DNA of 64,000 nucleotides from Paracidobacterium acidisoli (lineage in GTDB: Bacteria > Acidobacteriota > Terriglobia > Terriglobales > Acidobacteriaceae): NCBI RefSeq assembly GCF_003428625.2, contig NZ_QVQT02000005.1, forward strand, positions 434,001-498,000, written 5' to 3'. Below the pieces are notes generated by a model that worked only from the letters and a program-made list of their open reading frames with translations, ran no database searches and was not told where the DNA came from. This document shows, in pieces, positions 29,402 through 38,280 of this stretch (positions are counted from its first letter, which is position 1; each line of letters starts with the position of its first letter). A program made the translations under genes and the position numbers.

Positions 29402-30472
29402 ATGTCTATTGTTCTTCGCTCATTCTCCAAGATCAATCTTGGTCTTGCCATAGGTCCCACCCGCAGTGATGGTTTTCATCAACTGGCAACGCTCTACCAG
29501 ACAATTGACGCCCATGATCGGGTCAGGGTGGAAGCTGTTCCCGCCGACGCAACCCATATCGCTCTCACCTCCAGCGATGAACGTGTTCCCACCGATGCGC
29601 GCAATACAGCCTGGAAAATTGCCGCTCTTGCGCTGAAAGAGTGGAATATTTCGGCTAAGGTACACATTCATATAGAAAAACGGCTCCCGGTACAGGGAGG
29701 GCTTGGCGCCGGTTCTGCGAATGCAGTTGCCGCGCTTATTGGCCTCGAGCGTGAGCTGGCGGCACACGGTATCCCTCCTCTGCCGGGAGCGAAAAAGAGA
29801 GATATTGCTGCAGGTGTCGGCTCGGACGTTCCGCTCTTTCTGGTGGGCGGCTCTGTTCTCGGGATGGGTAGAGGAGAGATTGTCTCTCCCCTGACCGATT
29901 TTCCGGTCATGGAATGCGTTCTGGCTTTGCCGGAAATCGGCGTCTCCACTCCTGAAGCTTTTCGCAACTGGGACCGGCTTCATCCCGGTTCCACCGCGGC
30001 TACGGCCGCAGATAATCCTTCATTGACCACATCGAGCGGGTCCTCTAAACTGGATACGTTGAGTCAGACTCTCACGGTAACACTTGGTGAGTCACACTCC
30101 TCCGGTGTCTTCTCTTTGGAGGAAGACCTGGCCGGGGATACGGGATCTCCATCGAGTATTTTTGATGGAGGGAAGAATCCGCTTTCCGCGCTTGTCCGAA
30201 CCGGGATTGAAAACGACTTCGAAGAAGTTGTCTTTCCTAAGTATCCCTTTCTCGGCGAAATCAGGCGCGTTCTTGCGTATTCTCTCCACCCGGAGCATGC
30301 GGCTCATTATGCTGCACTTTCTGGTTCCGGATCGGCCCTGTTTGGGCTTTACGAAACTTCGGAAGCTGCAGAAGCTGCGGAAGTCCGGCTGGCAGAATTA
30401 GGAGTTCGATCGTTACGGGCAAAGACTTTACCCCGTGATCGCTACTGGCGCACCATGATTACAGAAAGCTGA
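29402..30472 (+). CDS. ispE: 4-diphosphocytidyl-2-C-methyl-D-erythritol kinase IspE
   Basis: A 356-residue GHMP kinase of the MEP isoprenoid pathway. FSKINLGLAIGPTRSDGFH is the N-terminal substrate motif, LPVQGGLGAGSANAVAAL the ATP-binding GHMP motif, GSDVPLFLVGG follows, and ALSGSGSALFGL is motif 3. It is longer than usual (~290) because of an insertion of about 60 residues at ~198-260, rich in Ser, Thr and Asp (starts HPGSTAATAADNPSL), before the conserved NDFEEVVFPKYP. Followed by tRNA-Gln and prs, a conserved order in many bacteria. Confidence 0.94.
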   Translation: MSIVLRSFSKINLGLAIGPTRSDGFHQLATLYQTIDAHDRVRVEAVPADATHIALTSSDERVPTDARNTAWKIAALALKEWNISAKVHIHIEKRLPVQGGLGAGSANAVAALIGLERELAAHGIPPLPGAKKRDIAAGVGSDVPLFLVGGSVLGMGRGEIVSPLTDFPVMECVLALPEIGVSTPEAFRNWDRLHPGSTAATAADNPSLTTSSGSSKLDTLSQTLTVTLGESHSSGVFSLEEDLAGDTGSPSSIFDGGKNPLSALVRTGIENDFEEVVFPKYPFLGEIRRVLAYSLHPEHAAHYAALSGSGSALFGLYETSEAAEAAEVRLAELGVRSLRAKTLPRDRYWRTMITES

Positions 30473-30514
30473 GAAGCTTCTCTGGGTAATCGTTTGGAGT
30501 GGAAGGTCAATTAC

Positions 30515-30588
30515 TGGGCGATCGACTAACGGTAGGTCAAGTGCCTTTGGAGCACTTTGTCCAGGTTCGAATCCTGGTCGCCCAGCCA
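30515..30588 (+). tRNA. tRNA-Gln (anticodon UUG)
   Basis: Acceptor TGGGCGA pairs with TCGCCCA, followed by G and an encoded CCA. D arm GAC...GTC; anticodon stem AGTGC / GCACT with loop CTTTGGA, giving anticodon TTG; T arm CAGG-TTCGAAT-CCTG. It is 42 bp after ispE and upstream of prs. Confidence 0.95.
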
Positions 30589-30717
30589 AAAGGCTGAAAT
30601 TGCATTTGTGGGCCGGATAAACATATCCGACAGGCGCAGGCAGGAAAATACCGGCGATTGTTATCGCCGGATAACGAAGATGCAGGGCAACCAGGAAAAC
30701 CAGCCTGGGAGGATCTT

Positions 30718-31785
30718 GTGAAGAATGAATCGGCGGAAGAGGTATCAGCAGAGCTGGCGAGCACAACTCACATACCGGTGGCGGACAGTAATGGCAGCCG
30801 TCCAAGGCAGGCAGCGGAGCGCAGGCGTTCCCGGGGATTGGCCGAAGACAAGCATTTCAGAATATTTTCCGGCAGCGCAAACCGCGCTTTGGCTCTTGAA
30901 ATCTGTAAGCACATTGGTGTGCCGCTGGGTGAGACCCGAATGCAGCGTTTTGCGGATGGAGAGGTGTATTTCCAGCTGCTCGAAAATGTTCGCGGAGCAG
31001 ATGTTTTTGTCGTGCAGCCTACCTGCAATCCGGTCGACCAGCATCTGGTGGAGTTGCTCATTATGATCGATGCGCTCAAGCGAGCTTCGGCCGGCAGAAT
31101 CACGGTTGTCGTGCCCTACTACGGTTATGCTCGGCAGGATCGCAAGGATCGTCCACGTGTGGCGATTTCCTCCAAGCTCGTTGCCGACCTGTTAACCACG
31201 GCCGGGGCTAATCGCGCTTTGTTTATGGACCTGCATGCGGCACAGATTCAGGGTTTTTTTAATATTCCCGTGGATCATATGTTTGCAAGTCCCGTCATGG
31301 TGAGTTATTTCCGGGAATTGAATCTTCCAAATCTCACCGTCGTTTCGCCGGATGCAGGAGGAGTAGAGCGGGCACGTTTCTTCGCAACCAAAATGGGAGC
31401 CCCGCTGGCTATCGTGGACAAGCGCCGCACCGACATTAATGTAACTGAAGTGATGCACGTCATCGGTGATGTTAAGGGCCGCACCTGCCTCATCATTGAT
31501 GACATTGTGGATACTGCCGGCACTCTGGTTAAGACAGTCGATGCACTGCTCGAACAGGGTGCAACAAAAGTATTTGCATGTGCTTCTCATCCGGTTTTGT
31601 CCGGTCCGGCAGTTGAACGCATTGCCAATTCCAGATTGGAGGAGTTGGTCGTGACTGACTCGATTCCTCTGGCCGAGGAAGCAGAGAAGACAGGGAAGAT
31701 TAAAGTTCGTTCCGTATCAGGTTTGCTGGCAGCGACCATTGAGAGTATTCATATGGAAACCAGTGTCAGCTCCCTGTTCAACTGA
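30718..31785 (+). CDS. prs: Ribose-phosphate pyrophosphokinase
   Basis: PRPP synthetase (355 residues), making 5-phosphoribosyl diphosphate from ribose 5-phosphate and ATP for nucleotide, His and Trp synthesis. Motifs: GSANRALALEICKHIG, VPYYGYARQDRKDRPR (ATP loop), FMDLHAAQIQGFF and the PRPP loop IIDDIVDTAGTL. The GTG at 30718 has GGGAGGA 5-10 bases upstream. The first ~42 residues are an extra hydrophilic extension before the usual start; an ATG nearer the core was not seen. Next to the 50S L25 gene. Confidence 0.95.
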   Translation: MKNESAEEVSAELASTTHIPVADSNGSRPRQAAERRRSRGLAEDKHFRIFSGSANRALALEICKHIGVPLGETRMQRFADGEVYFQLLENVRGADVFVVQPTCNPVDQHLVELLIMIDALKRASAGRITVVVPYYGYARQDRKDRPRVAISSKLVADLLTTAGANRALFMDLHAAQIQGFFNIPVDHMFASPVMVSYFRELNLPNLTVVSPDAGGVERARFFATKMGAPLAIVDKRRTDINVTEVMHVIGDVKGRTCLIIDDIVDTAGTLVKTVDALLEQGATKVFACASHPVLSGPAVERIANSRLEELVVTDSIPLAEEAEKTGKIKVRSVSGLLAATIESIHMETSVSSLFN

Positions 31786-31968
31786 TGCGGAAGTAGTACG
31801 TTGACGTTGATAAATTTTGTTTAGGCTCGGGTAAGACCGGGAATCTCAAAACTGCGGTGCAAGCCGCAAATAACGGAACCACTGGTTCAGAAAAGGGAGC
31901 GGGAAACAGGAACAGGAGGATTGGTAAAGTACCTGTCTCTGCTATGCCGTGCCCGAAGGAAAAGACAA

Positions 31969-32649
31969 ATGATTGCACAGGAAGTTGTAACGGCCACCCC
32001 TCGCGAAGGCAAATTTAACAAGAACGCAGCCCGCCGCGTACGGGTCGCTGGCAAAATACCGGCGGTTGTATATGGAGCTGCAGAGCCTTCAGTGGCGATA
32101 GCCGTCGACCCAAAGCAGATTCAGCGCATTTTGCATTCAGAGTCAGGTCACAACTCGATTTTTGACCTGGAAATTGCTGGCTCTCCAGCCAAAACAAAGG
32201 CAATGATTGTTGACTGGCAGTACGAGCCGATTAAGGGCACACTCATGCATATCGACCTGAAGCGTATTGCCCTCGATAAGGCAATTCGGGTGGAAGTGCC
32301 GATCCAGCTCACCGGAACGCCGGTAGGCGTCAAGACGCAGGGAGGCATTCTCGATCAAGTGCTTCGTGAGGTCGAGATTGAGTGCCTGCCCGGCGACATC
32401 CCCAGCCACATCGATGTGGATGTTTCGAATCTTGCATTCGGTGATGTGCTGCGCGTTGCAGATTTACCCCATACCGGAAGTTTGAAATTTGTCAGCGATG
32501 AGAACAGCACGGTGGCGCACGTTATTGCTGTTAAGGAAGAAGCGGCACCAGCTGCCGAGGCGGCAGCAGCTCCTGCTGAGCCCGAGGTAGTGAAGAAGGG
32601 TAAGCAGGAAACGGCTGAAGCGCCTGCTGATAAAGGCGGCAAAAAGTAA
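31969..32649 (+). CDS. rplY: 50S ribosomal protein L25 (CTC type)
   Basis: A 226-residue long-form L25, which binds 5S rRNA. The N-terminal L25 domain has NKNAARRVRVAGKIPAVVYG and HIDLKRIALDKAIRVEVPI; the C-terminal TL5/CTC domain runs from ~100 to 195 and ends in an Ala/Glu/Lys-rich tail. The ATG at 31969 follows GAAGGAAAAG. The stop is directly followed by the pth start, so the two are probably coupled. About 180 bp separate it from prs. Confidence 0.95.
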   Translation: MIAQEVVTATPREGKFNKNAARRVRVAGKIPAVVYGAAEPSVAIAVDPKQIQRILHSESGHNSIFDLEIAGSPAKTKAMIVDWQYEPIKGTLMHIDLKRIALDKAIRVEVPIQLTGTPVGVKTQGGILDQVLREVEIECLPGDIPSHIDVDVSNLAFGDVLRVADLPHTGSLKFVSDENSTVAHVIAVKEEAAPAAEAAAAPAEPEVVKKGKQETAEAPADKGGKK

Positions 32650-33285
32650 GTGCACGCCGGGATCGAAGAGAGCAGCCGGGATGTGTTTCTGGTGGTGGGG
32701 CTTGGTAATCCGGGAATTGAATACCAGTTCACCCCCCATAATGCTGGCTTTCTTGCGATCGATCGCATTGCCGGTGAGTACAGCGTGGCAGTAGCGAACC
32801 GCCGCTGCCGCGCTCTTACCGGAAAGGTGCGAATGGCGGGCCGTGAGGTCATTCTGGCGAAGCCGGAGACTTTTATGAACCTTAGCGGAGTTTCTGTTGG
32901 TGCCCTCGTCGACGAATTCGATGTGGATTCCTCAAGAAATCTGCTGGTGATGTACGACGAACTGGATTTACCGCTTGGGGCATTGCGCGTGAAGCAGCGC
33001 GGCAGTCCGGCGGGTCATAACGGAGCGAGGTCTGTTTCATCTGTTCTTGGTGGTGGTGACTGGCCTCGTATCCGGATTGGCGTGGGGCCGGAAGAAGGAG
33101 TACGGGAAGATGCTTTCCGACGCGGGAAAGATTATCTTCTGACGCCGATGAGTAAACGGGATCTGGCAGCGCTGGACTCGGTTCTTGATCGAACCGTGCA
33201 GGCAGTGCGGCTTGTTGTGGAGCAGGGTGTGAGTGTTGCCATGAATGAATTCAACCGCCGTGACCAGAATGGTCAGGTGGAGTAG
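32650..33285 (+). CDS. pth: Peptidyl-tRNA hydrolase
   Basis: A 211-residue Pth that releases tRNA from prematurely dropped peptidyl-tRNA. Family motifs: GLGNPGIEYQFTPHNAGFLA (catalytic His), KPETFMNLSGVSVGALV, DELDLPLGALRVKQRGSPAG and HNGARSVSSVLGG. The GTG at 32650 abuts the L25 stop; a second GTG at 32683 would begin right at the first conserved strand and remains possible. Confidence 0.95.
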   Translation: MHAGIEESSRDVFLVVGLGNPGIEYQFTPHNAGFLAIDRIAGEYSVAVANRRCRALTGKVRMAGREVILAKPETFMNLSGVSVGALVDEFDVDSSRNLLVMYDELDLPLGALRVKQRGSPAGHNGARSVSSVLGGGDWPRIRIGVGPEEGVREDAFRRGKDYLLTPMSKRDLAALDSVLDRTVQAVRLVVEQGVSVAMNEFNRRDQNGQVE

Positions 33286-33368
33286 TAAAGGGCAAGTTAC
33301 AGGGCAGAAAATTCAGACTGACCAGAACTGCAGACAGCAGTTGTGGCGGCTACGAAAAGAGAAGCAAA

Positions 33369-33791
33369 ATGGAACGTTTCTACGAAGTAATGTTTATCGT
33401 CCGTCCCGACATCGAGGATGAGGAGCTTGACAAGCTGATCGCGGGCCTGGAGCAGACAGTGGTAAATGGTGGCGGAGTGGTCCGCTCTACCGAAAAGCTG
33501 GGACGCCGCAAGCTCGCATATCTGGTTCGCAAGTTCAGTGATGGCAATTATGTGCTGCTCACGATCGATGCCGATGGCGCACTCGTTCATGAAGTTGAAC
33601 GCCGTCTTCGCGTTTCAGAGCCGGTGATCAAGTTTATTACCGTGCGTATGGACGAGGAAGAAAAACGCATTGGCAAGATCAAGGCAATTCGCGCGACGCG
33701 CAGGAAGCTCAGCGCAATTGCTCCGGCAGCTCCGGTAGTAGACGCGGTGGAGAGCTCCCCGGTCGCCGAAGTAACTCCGGCCAGTGCTTAA
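33369..33791 (+). CDS. rpsF: 30S ribosomal protein S6
   Basis: A 140-residue S6. MERFYEVMFIVRPDIEDEEL is the first strand and helix; the core ends near GKIKAIRATRRK, followed by a non-conserved Ala/Pro/Val tail. It is the first gene of the S6-S18-L9 set; S6 pairs with S18 in the platform of the small subunit. Confidence 0.96.
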   Translation: MERFYEVMFIVRPDIEDEELDKLIAGLEQTVVNGGGVVRSTEKLGRRKLAYLVRKFSDGNYVLLTIDADGALVHEVERRLRVSEPVIKFITVRMDEEEKRIGKIKAIRATRRKLSAIAPAAPVVDAVESSPVAEVTPASA

Positions 33792-33875
33792 AACATTGCA
33801 GGAATCTCCGGCGTGCAGCCGGACATGAAAATATATCTTCGCAATCAGATTGTTGCGAAAAAGGACAGGAATCAC

Positions 33876-34226
33876 ATGGCTGATGAAACAACGATACAAC
33901 GTGCTCCCGAGGGTGGAGCTTCCTCTTCAGGTGCTGGACCTCGTACAGGTGGGCATGGTGGACCGCGCGCTGGTGGCCCCGGCAACGCTGGAGGGCAGGG
34001 CGGCCGCAAATTCTTCCGTCGGAAGAAGGTTTGTAAGTTCTGCACCGAGAAGATCGACGCGATTCCTTACCGTGATGTGCGTCTGCTTCAGCAGTTCGTC
34101 GCTGAGCGTGGCAAGATCGTACCTCGTCGACTGACTGGTGTCTGCACGACACATCAGCGCAGGCTCACGAAAGCGATCAAGCAGGCACGTAATATCGCTC
34201 TGCTTCCTTTCGCAGCACGTTACTAA
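33876..34226 (+). CDS. rpsR: 30S ribosomal protein S18 with Gly-rich N-terminal extension
   Basis: A 116-residue S18. The conserved core begins at [13 protein letters not shown] (~44-56), continues [20 protein letters not shown] and ends [13 protein letters not shown]. The first ~43 residues are a Gly/Ser/Pro-rich extension not found in short S18 proteins. CKFC is half of a zinc-type motif. The ATG at 33876 is 8 bases after AAAGGACAGG. Placed between S6 and L9. Confidence 0.95.
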   Translation: MADETTIQRAPEGGASSSGAGPRTGGHGGPRAGGPGNAGGQGGRKFFRRKKVCKFCTEKIDAIPYRDVRLLQQFVAERGKIVPRRLTGVCTTHQRRLTKAIKQARNIALLPFAARY

Positions 34227-34326
34227 ACGCTGGGCGAAAAGAACCACGCATAACCGGGAGAAAGAGCTCAGGGTTTCTCGATTGCCTCAGAGCTCATCGT
34301 TCTTCCTCGATTTTTCGGAGATGCAA

Positions 34327-34785
34327 ATGGAAGTCATTCTGAAAGAAGACGTATCAAATCTCGGTCATCGCGGCGACGTGGTGAAGGTCGCCGATGGGTA
34401 CGGTCGCAATTATTTATTGCCAAAAAAACTTGCTCTGGAAGCCACAGCAGCGAATAAATCAGTTGTCGAGCAGATGAAAGAGTCTGCTGTTCGCAGGTCG
34501 GCAAAGGAGAAGGGGGAAGCGGAACAGCTTCTCACTCTGCTTAATGATGTTGCACTTGTGTTTGAACGGCGGGTAGGCGAGAATGAGCATCTTTTTGGCT
34601 CAGTTACCTCGTCCGATATTGCTCATCAGCTTGAAGAAAAGGGATTCAATATCGATCGCCGGAAGGTGCAACTCGATGAACCGTTGAAATCGGTGGGAGA
34701 GTTCCACATTCCGGTTAAACTTCATCGCGAAGTGACGGCGCATATCAAGGTTACCGTTAAAGGCGAAGAGAAAGCCGAAGCTTAG
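34327..34785 (+). CDS. rplI: 50S ribosomal protein L9
   Basis: A 152-residue L9. The N-terminal domain MEVILKEDVSNLGHRGDVVK and VADGYGRNYLLPKKLALEAT is followed by the long helix and the C-terminal domain (from about residue 75; FGSVTSSDIAHQL, FHIPVKLHREVTAHIKV). The ATG at 34327 is chosen because GGAG is seven bases upstream; the ATG at 34321 is too close to it. It ends the ribosomal operon. Confidence 0.96.
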   Translation: MEVILKEDVSNLGHRGDVVKVADGYGRNYLLPKKLALEATAANKSVVEQMKESAVRRSAKEKGEAEQLLTLLNDVALVFERRVGENEHLFGSVTSSDIAHQLEEKGFNIDRRKVQLDEPLKSVGEFHIPVKLHREVTAHIKVTVKGEEKAEA

Positions 34786-34800
34786 TAAGTAAAAGATCGG

Positions 34801-34840
34801 AAAATGCGGGGCGATGGACCATCGCTCCGCATTTTCATTT
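34801..34840 (+). terminator. Terminator of the rpsF-rpsR-rplI operon
   Basis: A long stem: AAAATGCGGGGCGATGG pairs with CCATCGCTCCGCATTTT (one G-U), with a short loop and then CATTT. It starts 15 bp after the rplI stop. Confidence 0.85.
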
Positions 34841-35216
34841 CCAACCCTCATCGTTCGTGCGCATTGATTCAAAGCGTGATTCGTATTTTCTGCTGCTCAA
34901 AGATGCCCTTTCAGGCACGTAAGATCAGCCTCCCGACTTTCCACAGGATTTCGCTGATGCACTGCTGCCCGTCCTCACAGATACTTCAAAAACCATGAAA
35001 ATTGATTGTGAGCGTCCTTGGTCCACGCAAACGGCCATTTTTGCAAGGTGCGGCAGATATTTTGAGGAATGGCATCCCTTATAAGATTTGTTAACAAGTC
35101 GAAGGCATGCCGGGGTACTATGCTGTGGCGGGAAAATTATGCTTCAGAGCTTCCGCAAACCACAGTCGGAGATCGACTCGAGATCAGAAAAGTACTGCTC
35201 ATTGCAGTATCTGAGT
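34841..35216. other. Intergenic, no gene supported
   Basis: About 375 bp between the ribosomal terminator and the redoxin gene. It is more AT-rich than the upstream genes. Two in-frame ATG/TTG codons (35088, 35139) could extend the redoxin N-terminus but would bury its signal peptide. No repeat or RNA motif was recognised. Confidence 0.4.
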
Positions 35217-35804
35217 ATGAAAAGATCTGTGTGGAAGCGAGCAGCATGGATCATCTTTGTTTCACTGTACTGCTCAGGATCTCCTGCGATCGCCGTCAAT
35301 CAGTTCGGCGTAGACCTTAATGGTCGCCCCATAAACAATCTCATGTCTGCGGGCACGCATGCAGTTGTGTTGCTTTTCGTTGCATCAGATTGCCCCATCG
35401 CAAATCGATATATTCCGGAAATCAAGCGTCTGAATCGGGAACTCGGTACGGCCAGCGTACGTTTCTGGTGGGTCTATCCCAATCCCCAGGACACAATGAA
35501 CGTGGTCCGGCAGCATCAGAAGCAATTCGGCATTCCGGGCGACGCGGTATTGGATATTCATCAGCAGCTAACCCACATGGCTCGTGCAACAATCACGCCG
35601 GAAGCAGCGGTATTTGTTCCTGACGGAGCAGGAATGCGCGAGGTATATCTCGGACGCATTGATGATCGATATCTGGCGCTGGATAAGGAACGTCCTCATG
35701 CATTGCAACATGATCTGGAGCGAGCCATTCAAGCCGCCCTGGGCCACGAACAGATACCCCAGCCGAACGGTCCACCAATCGGGTGTTCCATCGTACCTCG
35801 TTAA
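35217..35804 (+). CDS. Exported redoxin / thioredoxin-like protein
   Basis: A 195-residue protein. Residues 1-26 form a signal peptide (MKRSVWKRAAWIIFVSLYCS). A thioredoxin-like fold follows: AVVLLFVASDCPIANRYIPE (Cys59), SVRFWWVYPNP, and AATITPEAAVF-like segment ARATITPEAAVFVPDGAG. Only one Cys is at the active position (DCPIAN), so it is not a classical CxxC oxidoreductase. The motif matches redoxin domains found near or fused to cytochrome c / copper monooxygenase proteins. Its stop overlaps the next start by one base (TAATG). The start rests on the signal peptide; the Shine-Dalgarno is weak. Confidence 0.78.
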   Translation: MKRSVWKRAAWIIFVSLYCSGSPAIAVNQFGVDLNGRPINNLMSAGTHAVVLLFVASDCPIANRYIPEIKRLNRELGTASVRFWWVYPNPQDTMNVVRQHQKQFGIPGDAVLDIHQQLTHMARATITPEAAVFVPDGAGMREVYLGRIDDRYLALDKERPHALQHDLERAIQAALGHEQIPQPNGPPIGCSIVPR

Positions 35805-38014
35805 TGGAAATGAAAGCTTTTCGATGCATATTCGTGGTGCTGATTTGCAGCGTACCGGCCATTATGCCGGTCGCGACTCAGGCAAATGACACAGCGGAAA
35901 CGTCGGTGACCTGGAGCCGTCAAATTGCTCCCATCTTCTATAAAAACTGCACTTCGTGCCATCATCCAGGCGGAGCCGGACCATTCAGCCTGCTTCAATA
36001 TCAGGATGCTCTTCGCCATGGTCTACAGATAGCTGCGGTAACTCGGTCTCGTTATATGCCCCCATGGCTTCCAGAGCCGGGTTATGGCGATTTCGTAGAG
36101 AATCGCCGACTTAGCGATAGTGATGTGATGCTGATACAAAAATGGGTGCGGTCTGGTATGTCTCCGGGATCTCTCCAGGAGGCTCCGGCGCCACCTCGCT
36201 ATGTTTCAGACTGGGTGCTTGGGAAGCCCGATTTGATTCTGTCAATGGAGCGGCCATTCGTCCTGAATGCTTCGGGAGCAGATATCTTTCGCAACTTCAT
36301 CTTCTCTTATCCATTGCGGCAAACGCATTTCATTCGGGCAATGGAAATTCGCCCTGGAGTACCGCAGGTCGTGCATCATGCGAATGTACTCATCGATCGT
36401 ACTGCTTCATTCAGGCATGAACATCCTCACTGGGAAGACGGCATTCCAGGCATGGATATCACAATGGATGCGGGAAATACGTTTGATCCCGAAGGTCATT
36501 TCCTGTTCTGGAAGCCGGATACTCCAGCTCTTATTGAAGAGCCGGAAATGCCCTGGCGGCTCGATCCAGGAAATGATCTCATTCTCAATATGCATCTGAA
36601 GCCCAGCGGGAAACCGGAGACGATCGTAGCCAGCATAGGCTTATATTTCTCGAAAGAATCAGCTTCAAAAAAGCCGATGCTGTTGCAGCTTGAGGACGAT
36701 CATGACCTGGATATTCCGGCTGGGAAGCGCGATTTTATTGTTCAGGATGATTTGACTTTGCCTGTGGATGTTAATGTGCTCGGCATTTATCCACATGCGC
36801 ACTATCTTGGGAAAAAACTTGAGGGATGGGCAGTACTGCCTGATGGCCGAAAGAAATGGCTTATTCGGATCTCTGACTGGGATATCGATCGACAGTCGGT
36901 ATATCGGTACCGCAAGCCTGTTTTTCTGCCAAAGGCGACAGTACTCCACATGCGCTATCTCTATGACAATTCCGCCGAGAACGTTCATAATCCCAACTCC
37001 CCGCCAGTGCGGGTGAGAGCAGGAAACCGTTCTGTTGATGAAATGGCTCATTTATGGATTCAGGTCCTTCCCGCGAATGCCTCTCCAGGAACTGATCCTC
37101 GTCTTCTATTGGAAGAGGCCTGGATGAAGCACCGTCTGCAAAAGGAACCTGCAGATATAGTGGCTCTTTATAATCTGGCCTCAGCTCTTGTTGCATTGAG
37201 AGAGTATGGCCAGGCGACCTCGGCATATCGCAGATTGCTGGTTATAGAGCCAGACTCTGTGCGAACTCTGAATGGTCTCGGGACTGCACTTGAAAATGAC
37301 GGTAATCGTGAAGAGGCAATGAAAGTTTACCGGCAGGCTGTTGCTGCTGACCCAAAGGCCTGTGATGCCAGATTTAATCTGGGAACACTTGAACTGAAAA
37401 GTGTTCAGTTGGCCGATGCTGAGCGCCAGTTTCTCGAGGACATTCATGATTGTCCCGAAGATGCAACCGCGTATAGCGGACTAGGTGTAGCTCTGGCCGG
37501 CGAAGGTCATCTCGATTCTGCTCGGGATCAGTTTCGGCATGCGCTGGCTCTGAATCCGCAGGAGTTTACTGCGCTATATCAGCTGGGAGAAATGGCTATC
37601 GAATCAGGAAAGCCGATGGAAGCAGCAGTCCTGCTTTCGGACGCGGTGAAGCAGCACCCTGACGATCTTGATGCGCGTGAACATCTGGCGCTGGCTTATG
37701 CGCAAAGCAATCGACTGGAAGATGCATTAACGCAGTTGCGTGTGGCTGCTGCGTTTGCGCCTTCGAATGCAGATCTTCATGCGCTGCTGTCGCAGGTGTT
37801 ATCAGAAGCAGGCCAGCTGCAACAGGCAATCAAGGAGCAGAATATAGCGCTTCACTTGCGACCCGATGATGTTGATGGCTGGAACAATCTCGGTGTACTT
37901 GAGGCACGCACCGGAAGATCCATTGCTGCACGGTCTGATTTTTTGCGCGCGTTGCAGCTTGCACCGGATGATCCGCAGGCGCGTTCGAATCTCACCCATC
38001 TCCCTGCACACTGA
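35804..38014 (+). CDS. Cytochrome c / PHM-like copper monooxygenase / TPR protein
   Basis: A 736-residue exported protein with three parts. A signal peptide ends near residue 28. A cytochrome c-like domain (~35-125) has CTSCHH at 49-54 and YMPPW (Met85) as possible axial ligand. A copper type II ascorbate-dependent monooxygenase-like region (~140-425) has HH191-192, H264 (NMHLKPSG), HAH331-333 and M414 (DEMAHLWIQ); these match in order the five His and one Met copper ligands of peptidylglycine hydroxylating monooxygenase. TPR repeats fill ~440-736. The substrate is unknown. It is coupled to the redoxin gene upstream. Base composition is more AT-rich than in the first 25 kb. Confidence 0.84.
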   Translation: MEMKAFRCIFVVLICSVPAIMPVATQANDTAETSVTWSRQIAPIFYKNCTSCHHPGGAGPFSLLQYQDALRHGLQIAAVTRSRYMPPWLPEPGYGDFVENRRLSDSDVMLIQKWVRSGMSPGSLQEAPAPPRYVSDWVLGKPDLILSMERPFVLNASGADIFRNFIFSYPLRQTHFIRAMEIRPGVPQVVHHANVLIDRTASFRHEHPHWEDGIPGMDITMDAGNTFDPEGHFLFWKPDTPALIEEPEMPWRLDPGNDLILNMHLKPSGKPETIVASIGLYFSKESASKKPMLLQLEDDHDLDIPAGKRDFIVQDDLTLPVDVNVLGIYPHAHYLGKKLEGWAVLPDGRKKWLIRISDWDIDRQSVYRYRKPVFLPKATVLHMRYLYDNSAENVHNPNSPPVRVRAGNRSVDEMAHLWIQVLPANASPGTDPRLLLEEAWMKHRLQKEPADIVALYNLASALVALREYGQATSAYRRLLVIEPDSVRTLNGLGTALENDGNREEAMKVYRQAVAADPKACDARFNLGTLELKSVQLADAERQFLEDIHDCPEDATAYSGLGVALAGEGHLDSARDQFRHALALNPQEFTALYQLGEMAIESGKPMEAAVLLSDAVKQHPDDLDAREHLALAYAQSNRLEDALTQLRVAAAFAPSNADLHALLSQVLSEAGQLQQAIKEQNIALHLRPDDVDGWNNLGVLEARTGRSIAARSDFLRALQLAPDDPQARSNLTHLPAH

Positions 38015-38280
38015 ACCTGATTAACCAACAGGGGGAGTTTCTTCGCAAAACTTCATGACAGCAGGAATTAGAAAGATAGAGATGAGGCCTGAAAGCTATT
38101 CAGTCTGTTCTTTCAAAAGAACAAGCTTCTATACATCTGTTTGTCAAATAAAACAGCGGTTGGTAACAAAGTCATTGGTGGAGGCGGCGGGAGAATGCAG
38201 AATCGCTTTGACCTGCTTAAAGAATCAGCCGATATTAAGGGGTAGCTTCTGTAGGCCCAATCGCGGAACAAATAAGTGCT

